DNA of 64,000 nucleotides. Source: Nocardioides agri. Lineage in GTDB: Bacteria > Actinomycetota > Actinomycetes > Propionibacteriales > Nocardioidaceae. Shown here one piece after another: positions 50,697 to 59,497 of this stretch (the stretch's first letter is position 1; the number at the start of each line of letters is the position of its first letter). The translations under genes and the position numbers were made by a program. The stretch is from NCBI RefSeq assembly GCF_013778305.1, contig NZ_JACEIC010000002.1, forward strand, positions 1,637,669-1,701,668, written 5' to 3'. The notes under the pieces were generated by a model. The model was given only the letters and a program-made list of their open reading frames with translations, searched no databases and was not told the DNA's origin.

Positions 50697-51361
50697 CCGT
50701 CGCCCGGCCGCGGGTGCTGCTCGCCGACGACGCCGTACTGATCCGCGAGGGCGTGGCACAGCTCCTGAGAGCGGGCGGGTGCGAGGTGCTCGCCTCACTC
50801 GAGGACGCCGACGAGGTGCCATCCGCGCTGGCGTCGTTCGACGACATCGACGCACTCGTCCTGGACATCCGCATGCCCCCCACGCACACGGACGAAGGAC
50901 TTGTCCTTCTCGAGCGGCTACGCGCCGACGGGGCGCAGATCGGCGTCCTGCTCCTGTCGATGTACGCCAGCCCCAGCCTGGCGCTCCGCGCTCTGTCGGC
51001 AGGCGGCGCGACCGGCTACCTGCTGAAGGACCGCATCCGAGACGGCGGCACCCTGGTCGACGCGGTGCGCACAGTCTCGCGGGGTGGCACGGTGGTCGAT
51101 CCCGAGGTGGTCGCACTCATGCTCGAGGCCTCCACCGCCACCTCTCGCCTCGACGCCCTCAGCAGCCGGGAGCGCGAAGTACTGAGCCTGATGGCGGAGG
51201 GGCGCTCCAACGTCGGCATCGCCAAGCAGCTCCACCTGGCCGTCAAGACCGTGGACAGCCACGTCGACCACCTTCTGACCAAACTCCATCTCGAGGCCAG
51301 CACCGACGAGCACCGCCGCGTGCTGGCCGTCCTCGAACTGCTCCGCGCTCGAGAAGCCTGA
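50693..51361 (+). CDS. NarL/FixJ-type response regulator
   Basis: A 222-residue regulator: receiver with LLADDAVLIREG, phosphorylated Asp in LVLDIRMPPTHTDEG (about D57) and the K in GYLLKDRI; output LuxR-type helix-turn-helix (LSSREREVLSLMAEGRSNVGIAKQL, quoted in part, and VDSHVDHLLTKL). ATG 50693 overlaps the TGA of the kinase gene, so the two are coupled. Targets are not visible; the divergent lipoprotein genes are the closest candidates. Confidence 0.94.
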   Translation: MTVARPRVLLADDAVLIREGVAQLLRAGGCEVLASLEDADEVPSALASFDDIDALVLDIRMPPTHTDEGLVLLERLRADGAQIGVLLLSMYASPSLALRALSAGGATGYLLKDRIRDGGTLVDAVRTVSRGGTVVDPEVVALMLEASTATSRLDALSSREREVLSLMAEGRSNVGIAKQLHLAVKTVDSHVDHLLTKLHLEASTDEHRRVLAVLELLRAREA

Positions 51362-51659
51362 CCCGACAGGCGCTCCATCGCCGTCGCTCGACAACGGCGC
51401 TCTGCTCGGTCGTGACATCCATGGCCGCTGGCGGGTGGAGGGGCGCGCTTGCTATTGGATTTGCGTCAGAGCTGCTGGTCGTAGGGCAGCTGGTCGTCGA
51501 TCCGCTCCAACCTGCGCTGCAGACGTCGTACGGACAGTGTGCCCGCCTCACTGGCCGTACGACGTCGCGCGACGACACGGATCTGCCGCTGCACGTGCGG
51601 ATCGCAGCCGCGCCCTTCCGCCGCATGCCTTGCGCCCCGGGGACGTGGCGGTTGAGGTC
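51362..51659. other. Gene-free region with a hairpin
   Basis: No supported gene. It holds the long stem-loop at 51523-51565 and little else. Codon-position G+C bias fades here, so I take it as non-coding. Confidence 0.5.
51523..51565. terminator. Interrupted 16-bp hairpin
   Basis: ACGTCGTACGG (51523-51533) pairs with CCGTACGACGT (51555-51565), and inside it CAGTG pairs with CACTG after one mismatch. It sits between convergent genes and could terminate the response-regulator or the small secreted-protein transcript. Confidence 0.55.
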
Positions 51660-51923
51660 TCATCCGGTAGACGCCGACCCCCGGAGCCAGCCCTCGGTCC
51701 CGTCCGGAGTTCCCAGGTGGCGAACCGCTCGGCAGTGTGCGTACCAGCCCTCGACGGCGTCGGGTGTGCGAGGTAGTTCGTCGACGCTCCACGCGCAGTC
51801 GCGCGGGCCGGCTGGGTGTGCGGCGTTCGCATCGGGAGGGACGGTTGTGGTGATGGCTGCTGCAGAGCAGACCAGAACGACAGTGCTGCGACGAACGGTT
51901 CCGACGGTTGACCTGGTGATCAT
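51660..51923 (-). CDS. Small secreted protein, Cys-containing
   Basis: An 87-residue precursor: basic start, hydrophobic core STVVLVCSAAAITTTV, cleavage near DANAAHP, and a short mature part of about 50 residues with two cysteines (RDCAWSVDELP, GWYAHCRAVRHL) that could form one disulfide. GAGGAG lies seven bases before ATG 51923, which is good support for a real gene. No family was recognised. Its upstream region is shared with the divergent SARP gene. Confidence 0.6.
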   Translation of the reverse strand: MITRSTVGTVRRSTVVLVCSAAAITTTVPPDANAAHPAGPRDCAWSVDELPRTPDAVEGWYAHCRAVRHLGTPDGTEGWLRGSASTG

Positions 51924-52081
51924 GGCGATGCTCCTCTGTGGAAAGGGTTCACGAGGAGGCTGCATCGACGCGCTGGAACGGCCCTTGACTGCGGCTTGAA
52001 GCGTGCTGGACACCGATTTCAGTCGGGACGGGAGCGGGGCGCGCGTGGGAGACTGAGCGACCTCAGCGAAGGGGCGCCGCG

Positions 52082-55000
52082 ATGGATGACGCGCTGCGGG
52101 TGGGCTTGCTCGGCCCGTTCGAGGTGCGAGTGCATGGCGCCCCGTGCGGGCCGGGTGGCAGCCGGCGTCGCGGCGTGCTGGCGCTGCTGGCGACGCGACC
52201 CAACGTCGTTCATCCGGTGTCGTCGATCGTCGACTCCTTGTGGGGCGACGACCCGCCCGCGTCGGCGGTGAATCTGATCCAGACGTACGTGTCGGCGTGG
52301 CGCAAGGCTCTGGGCGAGGCGGGCGCAGCGCTCACGACCGTCGGAGGTGGCTACGAGCTCGTGCTTGCGGCTGACCAGTCCGACCTGGCGACGTTCAGAG
52401 AGCTGGTGGCGGGCGCTCGGGCACGGCCCGTGCGCGCCGCCGCCGACGCGTTGCTGACTGCGCTGGACCTCTGGCGAGGGCCAGCCCTTGCTGACCTGGC
52501 CGGAGAGGTGTTCCATGCTGCGCTTGCCCAGCCGCTCGAGGCCGAGAGGGTACGCGTCACCGAGTTGTGGGCGGAGGCCGCACTGGCTGCGGGCGACGAT
52601 CCGGACCAGGTCGTGTCCCGCCTGCACGACCTGCAGGTGAGCGAGCCGTTGCGGGAGAGCACGGCGGCGCTGGTGATGTGGGCGCACACGATCGCCGGGC
52701 GGCAAGCAGTCGCGTTGTCCGTGTACGACGAGATGCGTCGTCGACTCGACGAGGAGCTCGGGACCATTCCCGGCCATGCGTTGCAGGACATGCACGGACG
52801 GATCCTTCGCGCCGACCCCTCACTGCTCCCCCAGATGCATCCTCGAGCCGACGTCCGTGCCGTTCCTCTGGCGGTGCGGCAGGACGTCGCACCGGCTGAC
52901 CGCTTCTTCGGCCGCGAGGACGAGCTCGCCGCACTCGCTCGGTTGGTCGAGGTGGAGCGACTGGTGACGTTGACCGGACCGGGGGGGAGCGGCAAGACCA
53001 GGCTCGCTCACGAGGTACTCCAACGCCATCGCGCGATCGACCAGCCCGGCTTCTTCGTCGAGCTGGCTCCGGTGCGCGAGACCGCACTCGCGTCATCGGC
53101 CGTGGCCGCTGCCCTCGGGCTGGGCGCCGCGGCAGGCACGGACCCCGCGGACATGTTGATCGATCGGTTGGCCGAGGCGAGCGGTTTGCTGGTCCTCGAC
53201 AACGCCGAGCACCTACCCGGAGTCGCCGCCTTCATCCGACGCCTCCATCGAGGTTGCCGACACCTTCACCTCTTGGTCACCTCCCGGGAGCCGCTCCAGG
53301 TCGAGAGTGAGCACCGGTACGCGATCTCGGCCTTGCCCGTCCCTGCCACGACCGAACTCGATCACGTCGTGAGCCAGGCGTCCGTCCAGCTCTTCATGGA
53401 TCGGGTGCAGTCGCACGAGCCCTCGTTCCGAGTGACTCAGGAGAACGCCGAGGACGTGACGATGATCGTTCGACACCTCGACGGCCTGCCGCTCGCCATC
53501 GAGATCGTGGCTCCGTGGATGCGCCTGCATGGGCCCGCGGGTCTCCTCCAGCGACTGACCCGTGAACGACTCGACCTTCCCGGGAGACGACTGGACACCG
53601 ACCTCAGGCACCGGACCCTTCGCGAAACCATCGCGTGGAGCCACGACCTGATCACCGAGCCTGAACGCGTCGCATTCCGGCGGTTGGCGGTCTTTCCCGG
53701 CCCCTTCGGGCTGGATGCAGCAGGAGCGGTGTGCACCGGCGGCTCGGGTCGGGTGGACGAGGTGCTTCTCGATCTCGTCGACCGCAACCTCGTCCAGGCA
53801 ACCGCTCCGATCGCGGGACAGCCACGATTCGGGATGCTGGCGGTGGTCCGCGAGTTCGCCCTCGAGCGTCTATCCGACCACCCCGCAGACTCCGTCGCCC
53901 ACGACCGCATGCTCGACTGGTACGCGAACTGGGCGGCCCGGCTAGCCGGTCACAGTGAAGGCCCCGAGGCCCCGGGATGGCAGGCCCTGGCCGTCGCCGA
54001 GGCTGACAACCTCCGGGCTGCCATCGAGCACTGTTCGGAGCTCGGCCGCGACAGCGACCTGCTGCAGCTCGTGGTCGACGCCATGGCGCTGTGGTTCGAA
54101 GCCGGACACGAACAAGAAGGGGAAGAACGGCTGCGGAGGTCACTCGAACGAGCCGGTCCGACCGCCCCGGCGCGCGCCATCGGGCTGACCTACTGGGCGT
54201 GGTTGCGAGCGACACGGGACAGGCAGGGCGCCGCCGCGGCGGCGCTCGAGGCTCGCGACCTCGCCGTGGCCGCCGGGGACGTCCCCGTCGAGGCATTCGC
54301 ACTCCAGACGCTGGGCGACTCTGTCCAGGATCCTCGTGAGGCCGAGACGGCCAGCCTGGCTGCCCTGACGGCCTGCGACCGCGCAGAGCACTCGCGCATC
54401 CGATACGGACCCACCGCTCCCGACGCCGTACGGTGCGGCGCCTCGGCAAGCATCGCGACGTGCTGGACCTACCGCTCCCTGCCCGAGGCACTGCGGTGGC
54501 AGTCCGAGGCATTGCGACGAGCGGAGCTCGAAGGCGACCGCCGCATCACCGCCGTCAACTGCGCACGACTCGCGCGCCTGCACCTCCTCGCCGGCGAACG
54601 CCTGCCCGCCCGCACCCTGCTCGACCGCGCCCATGCCCTGCTTTCCTCGACGATCAGCGCACGCTGGGAGGACACCGTCGCACTCGCGGACGCCGACCTC
54701 GCACGGCACGAGAGCCGCGACGACGACGCCGAACGCATCCTTCGGTCCACGACCGCCGGCGCGGTCGCGGCCGGCCGCGTGCTCCACGCACTTCTCGGCG
54801 CCGTCGCCCTGACGGACCTCTACCTCGACACCGGTCGATCATCAGAAGCCACCGCCACCATCGACCGGGCCGCCGAGAGGATGAGCAGCGACGCAGACCC
54901 GGTCCACGCGGCACGCGTCGAGGTTCGTCGCGCCCGCATCGACCGCGAACAGGGAAGCATCCACGATGCGCGACGCCGCCTCGACGCCGTCGCCCTCCAC

Positions 55001-55222
55001 ATCGAGGGGGTCCAGGGGATGCCGCCCGAACGGTCGCTGTGGCTGCTCGAAGTCGCGGCCCTCAGCGCCTCGACGGCCGAGACCGTCGACGCAGCCGCCA
55101 AACTCAGGCAACTGGAGGCCGGGCTCTTCGAGGCGGGCCTCCGGCTCCCTCCGTGGGAGCGTGCCCGAGCCGACTCAGTGGCGCGGGCTGTCGCTGGGGG
55201 CACGCGCGATTCTGCGCCGTGA
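52082..55222 (+). CDS. AfsR/SARP-type regulator with NB-ARC ATPase and TPR region
   Basis: A 1046-residue regulator. Domains: an OmpR-like DNA-binding domain (1-90, LRVGLLGPFEVRVHG, VGGGYEL), bacterial transcriptional activator domain (about 95-245, YDEMRRRLDEELG), an NB-ARC ATPase (Walker A GPGGSGKTRL about 299-308, Walker B LLVLDNAEH, RNBS TSREPL, GLPLAIEI), and a C-terminal helical repeat half with many Ala/Arg pairs. Such proteins often switch on secondary metabolism or stress genes. No biosynthetic cluster is in the window. It follows the two-component pair but has its own 5' region. Confidence 0.93.
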   Translation: MDDALRVGLLGPFEVRVHGAPCGPGGSRRRGVLALLATRPNVVHPVSSIVDSLWGDDPPASAVNLIQTYVSAWRKALGEAGAALTTVGGGYELVLAADQSDLATFRELVAGARARPVRAAADALLTALDLWRGPALADLAGEVFHAALAQPLEAERVRVTELWAEAALAAGDDPDQVVSRLHDLQVSEPLRESTAALVMWAHTIAGRQAVALSVYDEMRRRLDEELGTIPGHALQDMHGRILRADPSLLPQMHPRADVRAVPLAVRQDVAPADRFFGREDELAALARLVEVERLVTLTGPGGSGKTRLAHEVLQRHRAIDQPGFFVELAPVRETALASSAVAAALGLGAAAGTDPADMLIDRLAEASGLLVLDNAEHLPGVAAFIRRLHRGCRHLHLLVTSREPLQVESEHRYAISALPVPATTELDHVVSQASVQLFMDRVQSHEPSFRVTQENAEDVTMIVRHLDGLPLAIEIVAPWMRLHGPAGLLQRLTRERLDLPGRRLDTDLRHRTLRETIAWSHDLITEPERVAFRRLAVFPGPFGLDAAGAVCTGGSGRVDEVLLDLVDRNLVQATAPIAGQPRFGMLAVVREFALERLSDHPADSVAHDRMLDWYANWAARLAGHSEGPEAPGWQALAVAEADNLRAAIEHCSELGRDSDLLQLVVDAMALWFEAGHEQEGEERLRRSLERAGPTAPARAIGLTYWAWLRATRDRQGAAAAALEARDLAVAAGDVPVEAFALQTLGDSVQDPREAETASLAALTACDRAEHSRIRYGPTAPDAVRCGASASIATCWTYRSLPEALRWQSEALRRAELEGDRRITAVNCARLARLHLLAGERLPARTLLDRAHALLSSTISARWEDTVALADADLARHESRDDDAERILRSTTAGAVAAGRVLHALLGAVALTDLYLDTGRSSEATATIDRAAERMSSDADPVHAARVEVRRARIDREQGSIHDARRRLDAVALHIEGVQGMPPERSLWLLEVAALSASTAETVDAAAKLRQLEAGLFEAGLRLPPWERARADSVARAVAGGTRDSAP

Positions 55223-55256
55223 GCGCGGGCCGTGCGTGGGCCACACGGCGCGGCTC
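55221..55256. terminator. Imperfect hairpin between convergent genes
   Basis: GAGCGCGGGCCGTG and CACGGCGCGGCTC pair with one bulge around a short loop. It overlaps the end of the SARP gene and faces the end of the beta-helix gene. Confidence 0.4.
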
Positions 55257-55318
55257 GTGCGGTCGGAACCGCCATCGGACCGTGGGTCGCGCGGATCAGC
55301 GCTGGCGACCTCGCATGC

Positions 55319-57226
55319 TCAGGGGTAGTCGACGACGATCACCGGCACGTCCGGGTTGGCGATGGTCGAGGAGCCGCCGGTGTCGTTGACGACGTGGCGG
55401 ATCCCGCCCTTGCCGTTGCTGGGATCGAGGAAGATGGTGAGCAGGTCGTGCAGGTGCACGCCAGGCCTGGTGGGCACCTCGTAGGCGTGCTCGGCGAAGA
55501 TGTCGATCCCCTGGTTGAAGAAGGTGTAGGTCCCCATCCCGGCGCCGTCGAACGTCGTCACGTCCGGAGCGACCTTGAAGGCCGCGTAGCCGTCCGTGGT
55601 CGGGGAGGACCGCCACGCAGCCTGGCTCGGCACGTCGTAGGGCATCTCGCTCTGGAAGAAGATGACCGAGCCGCGGTCGCCGTTCCAGACCACCTGGTAG
55701 CCCTGGTAGTGCTCGACGAAGAGACCGGTGGCGCTGACATCGTCGCCGTTGACGACCACGCCGATGGTCGCCGTGTTCTCGGTCCAGCCGACGCCGGCGC
55801 CGTGGTCGGCGCGCCAGACCCACAGGTCGTCGAGGAGCACGTTGCTGCTGTTGACCTCGAGGCTCACCTCAGCGCGGCCCGCATGCGGCCCACCGATCCG
55901 GAAGAAGACGTCCTGGAGCGCCGTGGGGTTGCCGCCGTCGTCGCGGTGGTTGCGGCCGTGGGCCTTGCCGATGCGCACGAGCACAGGCGAGCTCACCGGC
56001 CCCGCGTCGACGGTGAAGCCCGCTAGGTCGACGCCTGGGACGTCGGCCACCGAGAGCGCCACCGCCCCGCGCTGGGCGGTCAGCGTGGCCAGGCCCAGAC
56101 CGAGGACGACGCTGTCCGCGCGCTTGACGTCGATGGTGTGCGGCACGTCGTACACCCCGGGGGTGAGCAGGAGGTGGCGCCCGCGGGACAGCTGGTTGTT
56201 GATGGTGGACACCGAGTCGCCGGGGTGTGCGATGTAGAAGTCCGACAGCGGAAGGGACGTGCCGGGGGTCGATCCCGTCGCCCACGAGGTGCCACGTGCA
56301 TCGCGCTTCGGCGACGGAACGAAGACCCGCCACTGCCCGGAGTCCGTGACGTAGAGGTAGGGCTTCTCGCGGGTCAGCGGAGTGGTCGAGAACGTCGTGT
56401 AGTAGGTGTTCGGGGCGCAGCCGAAGCACTCCTGCGGGGCTCCGAGGTCTCCGGAGAAGACCTGGTTCCACACACTGTTGGACCAGCCGTCGAGATCGGA
56501 GCTGCGCACGTAGAACTGCTGCTGCGACCCGTTGACGATCGTCCCGCCGGTGAACTTGGAGTCAGCGATGAAGCCGCCGCTGGCGAACGACGGACCCGAG
56601 CAGTAGTCCATCAACGTCACGAAGCCGTCCACGTGGACGCGTCGCATCGGCGCGGCTTGCGAGACCGCCCAGAACTCGCCGGTGTGGCAGCCCGCGGTGG
56701 GGTTCGTGACCCGGATCGTCAGGTTGGAGAGGGACCGCCAGAAGTTGTTGAGCGCAATGCAGCTGCCGGCGTCGCACTGGTTGTACACGTTCACCGACCC
56801 GTTGATGACGACGTCCCCCGGGTCGCGACCCAGCCCGGCGACCTCGGTGTAGTAGCCCACCTGGAAGTTCAACGGCTGCTGGCTGGTGCCGTAGGTGCCA
56901 GGCTTGAACAGCAGGGCGTACCGCTCCTCGCCGAACTGGTTCGTCAGCTGCTGCGCGGCGACCGCGTCGACCGTCGCCTGGATCTGGGCCACCGGCATCG
57001 ACGGGTCGAACACGTAGGCGTTGGGCCCCAGATCGGGCGCTCCGGTCGGCGGCGTCGCCGGCGCCAGACCCGCCCCGGACTTCAGCTCGGCACCTCCCCC
57101 GCCGCCGGGGGCGGCGGATCCGGCCGGTGCGGCGCCCAGCAGCGCGCTGACGCTGACGGCGACCACAGCAACGAGAACCTGGGTACGCCCGACCGCGCGG
57201 CGCCCGAGACCAGAGCGAGGAGTCAT
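55319..57226 (-). CDS. Secreted right-handed beta-helix protein
   Basis: A 635-residue Sec-exported protein (signal VLVAVVAVSVSALLGAAPAGSAA). The mature part has two parallel-beta-helix halves: one starting GPNAYVFDPSMP and carrying LLFKPGTYG, and a second with LLLTPGVYDVPHTIDV, VVLGLGLATL and LDDLWVWRADHGAG. This double helix resembles GH55-type glucanases and is often annotated with odd names in Streptomyces. A polysaccharide-degrading or -binding role is likely, but catalytic residues could not be assigned. Its start at 57226 is the ATG before PRSGLGRRAVGR. Confidence 0.78.
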   Translation of the reverse strand: MTPRSGLGRRAVGRTQVLVAVVAVSVSALLGAAPAGSAAPGGGGGAELKSGAGLAPATPPTGAPDLGPNAYVFDPSMPVAQIQATVDAVAAQQLTNQFGEERYALLFKPGTYGTSQQPLNFQVGYYTEVAGLGRDPGDVVINGSVNVYNQCDAGSCIALNNFWRSLSNLTIRVTNPTAGCHTGEFWAVSQAAPMRRVHVDGFVTLMDYCSGPSFASGGFIADSKFTGGTIVNGSQQQFYVRSSDLDGWSNSVWNQVFSGDLGAPQECFGCAPNTYYTTFSTTPLTREKPYLYVTDSGQWRVFVPSPKRDARGTSWATGSTPGTSLPLSDFYIAHPGDSVSTINNQLSRGRHLLLTPGVYDVPHTIDVKRADSVVLGLGLATLTAQRGAVALSVADVPGVDLAGFTVDAGPVSSPVLVRIGKAHGRNHRDDGGNPTALQDVFFRIGGPHAGRAEVSLEVNSSNVLLDDLWVWRADHGAGVGWTENTATIGVVVNGDDVSATGLFVEHYQGYQVVWNGDRGSVIFFQSEMPYDVPSQAAWRSSPTTDGYAAFKVAPDVTTFDGAGMGTYTFFNQGIDIFAEHAYEVPTRPGVHLHDLLTIFLDPSNGKGGIRHVVNDTGGSSTIANPDVPVIVVDYP

Positions 57227-57424
57227 GGTCGGAGCCTGCCCCTTGCGCCGGGAGAGGACAAGAGGCCCATTCGTCCGGAGGTCGGCGGATGGCGCGACCT
57301 GATCTGGTCGGTCGACGCTCCGGCTCGATCGAACCGTGGGCGGTTTGCCGGTGAGCGCGGCCGGGGCGACTCGGCAGCTTGCCGTGGCGTCGCGCGGACG
57401 AGCAGGTTCGGGAATCATGTCGCC
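57227..57424. other. Upstream region of the beta-helix gene
   Basis: No gene is supported here. It should hold the promoter of the beta-helix gene on the minus strand, but no convincing -35/-10 pair was found. Confidence 0.4.
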
Positions 57425-57619
57425 ATGGCCCTCTTCCGGAGTCCGGTCATGGTCGGCCGGGCGGCCGAGCTCGACCGGCTCCGTCGAGCAGCCGCTGCGG
57501 CCGCGGTTGCCGTCTCCGGCATGCACGGACCCCAGCACCTCCTCGACGCCCTCCGACACTCCGCACCGAGCCGACCGGCGAAGAAGGCCGCCCGAAGGTT
57601 TGCGCCAGCGGCCGCCTGA
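57425..57619 (+). pseudogene. Remnant of a LuxR/AAA-type regulator
   Basis: A 64-codon open frame whose start MALFRSPVMVGRAAELDRLR matches the N-terminus of large ATP-binding LuxR/SARP-like regulators (VGRxxELxxL just before the P-loop). The P-loop itself is missing; after an Ala-rich stretch the frame turns into unrelated HGPQHLLDALRHSAP and a Lys/Arg-rich end. I read it as the truncated start of a lost regulator fused to other sequence. It may still be translated. Confidence 0.45.
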
Positions 57620-57895
57620 GCGCGTACGAACTCCCGGGGGGTTCACTCTGCCCAGTAAGCAGCAGAACACAACGCGGTCCTTCGTCTGTGCGAGCGCGTT
57701 CATCTGATGGCTGAGCCCCGGCAGGCGAATCGTTGGCGGTCGATACGTCTAGCGGGGAGGTCAAATCGCGTGGGACCTGGCTCGCCGAGCGACGCCAACC
57801 AGGGCTGTGACAACGCCGGCAACTGTCAGTTGGGCAGTAGACTCGGCAAACGATCATGGACAGATTTGCTGTGCATGGTCCGGAGGTGGCAAGCC
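57620..57895. other. Gene-poor stretch before an exported-protein gene
   Basis: No supported gene. The base composition is lower in G+C than the flanks (for example near 57660-57880), as often seen around remnants and recent insertions. It probably contains the promoter of the gene at 57896. Confidence 0.4.
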
Positions 57896-58840
57896 ATGGA
57901 GCGGTGGAGTTCGGGGCGGAGAGCTTCGCGATTGCGCTGGTGGTCGTGTGTCCTCACCTTTGGGTTGCTGGTGGCGTTTCTCCCCGCCGCGACGACGCCG
58001 TCTGCGGAAGCGGCTACTGCGGGTGCCGCAGTGCTCCCGCTCCGGTGGACCGGGACGGTGTCGTGGCAGTGGCACGAGGAGAGCTACCCGGACCACCTCC
58101 TGTGCACCCCTCCCAACGACGGCACGGAACACGCCGTCTGGGACGAGGCAGTCACGGTCTCGCTTCCCTCAGCGGACAGCACCCCCGCCGGACGAGGCCA
58201 GTTTCAAGGGGACATCTCCTACACCGAGGACGGCTACACCTGCCAACCCGGCGCTCTCATCGCCGACGCCCAATGGCATGGCACCGGCGCGATGAATCTG
58301 TCTTACGGGACGAACCCTGATGGCAGCTCAGACATCGTCGGCTGGTCCAGCGGCAGCCAGCGTGACCCATTGATTGGTCAGGTTTTCGACCTTGCCGCCA
58401 GCCGGTACGTCGCGACGGCGTATTCCGTCGACTTCGCGGTGACTGTGCCAGCCGGCGTCACAGCGTTTGACGGCGTATTGCCGCTCGAGTTCGGGGACTC
58501 GGTCAGCAACGTCGGCGGTCCGACCACAGCGCTCGTGCACCTGCGGGCCGTTCCCCCGCCCGAAGCGGTGCTGAAGGGCAAGGAGGTCATCCTCGACACC
58601 GTGCTTGCCAAGAACGCCTCGGCGAGGTGCCCCGCGAAGGCGCGAGTCACCATCAAGACCAAGTCCAAGCAAGGGCGGATCGAGGTGACCAAGCAGTTGA
58701 GGACCAACGCCGATCCCGCCGGGTGCCGCGTCAAGGGCAAGGTCAGGCTGCCCACCGAGCCGAAGCATACCGCCAAGGTCAAAGTCACCATCACCGGCAA
58801 GAAGCTGACGACCAGGCGCCTGGTCGCCGCACGACTCTGA
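57896..58840 (+). CDS. Secreted protein of unknown function
   Basis: A 314-residue exported protein: an Arg-rich start, hydrophobic core WWSCVLTFGLLVAFLPAATT, cleavage near AEAATAG. The mature N-terminal 190 residues are beta-rich with Trp motifs (WTGTVSWQWHEESY, ADAQWHG) and two Cys (DHLLCTPP, GYTCQPG); the last 90 are a basic Lys-rich region (KSKQGRIEVTKQL, KVKVTITGKKLTTRR). GGAGGTGG lies before the ATG. No family was recognised. Codon use is less GC-biased than in neighbours. Its TGA falls inside the MerR-type operator palindrome. Confidence 0.72.
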   Translation: MERWSSGRRASRLRWWSCVLTFGLLVAFLPAATTPSAEAATAGAAVLPLRWTGTVSWQWHEESYPDHLLCTPPNDGTEHAVWDEAVTVSLPSADSTPAGRGQFQGDISYTEDGYTCQPGALIADAQWHGTGAMNLSYGTNPDGSSDIVGWSSGSQRDPLIGQVFDLAASRYVATAYSVDFAVTVPAGVTAFDGVLPLEFGDSVSNVGGPTTALVHLRAVPPPEAVLKGKEVILDTVLAKNASARCPAKARVTIKTKSKQGRIEVTKQLRTNADPAGCRVKGKVRLPTEPKHTAKVKVTITGKKLTTRRLVAARL

Positions 58841-58857
58841 CAGCAGTACTGTCAGAG
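58835..58857. promoter_or_regulatory. MerR-type operator palindrome
   Basis: CTCTGACAG (58835-58843), five bases, CTGTCAGAG (58849-58857): perfect nine-base arms. It ends two bases before the ATG of the MerR remnant, the usual place for an autoregulatory MerR site. Confidence 0.7.
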
Positions 58858-58859
58858 AC

Positions 58860-59000
58860 ATGCCGTCGACGATCTGCTGACCCCCGACGAGCTGTGCGTG
58901 CGGGTCGGGTGAGCGTGCGCAGTGTCCGCTTCTACACCGGCCGGGCCTATGCCGCCGCCGATCCGCAAGGGGCGGTCGGGTTGCTACTCGCTAACAGTCA
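58860..59000 (+). pseudogene. Frameshifted and truncated MerR-family regulator
   Basis: Three reading frames together spell the N-terminus of an actinobacterial MerR regulator: a start ATGCCGTCGACG (58860), DDLLTPDELCVRVG (58868 on, second frame), VSVRSVRFYTGR (58909 on, third frame) and PMPPPIRKGRSGCYS (58946 on, second frame). At least two to three single-base shifts break the gene, and no sequence for the rest of the protein (after about residue 45) follows. The operator palindrome before it is intact. Confidence 0.75.
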
Positions 59001-59497
59001 CCCAGGAAACGTGCACCGCCTCCACCTCCCGAACTCGGTAGTCGTCGAGGGTCACGGCACAAACGCACGGGGTTCCGGGTCGATCACGATGCGCGGTCAA
59101 ACTCACTCAATTGCTGCGATTTCGGTGGTGGCGCGAACGCGTCTTTCGCCGCGAATGCTGCACCGTCGGTGTTCCTCAAGACGCCCGCACATGCCGCGAT
59201 GAGCACATAGATGGTTGCGCACATGCGAAGGGCCCTCACAGTCAGACTGTGAGGGCCCTTCGCTTCTGTAGCGGGGGGAGTTCGCAGATCTGCGCTCCCG
59301 CAGTTGAACCTCGCCACGCTGCCGCCTCACGACGCAGGTGCCATGGCGTATGCCAACCCTTGCTCAGGGCTGGATCGAAGCACATCACGCGGACACATGA
59401 AGGTCGAAGGAATACCCGGCGGCGCACACACGGCTGTGACGGCTGGTGCCGCGGACTCGGCGATTTGCCATGGCGATGGGCGCAGTCCTTCACTCCA
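59001..59497. other. Gene-free region after the MerR remnant
   Basis: About 500 bases with no supported gene, containing the strong stem-loop at 59226-59262. The G+C content is lower than average and codon bias is absent. It fits decayed sequence left of the rhamnosidase operon. Confidence 0.45.
59226..59262. terminator. 18-bp perfect stem-loop
   Basis: Arms 59226-59243 and 59245-59262 (CGAAGGGCCCTCACAGTC) are exact inverted repeats with almost no loop. It lies 236 bases past the end of the rhamnosidase gene and probably stops that operon. Confidence 0.8.
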
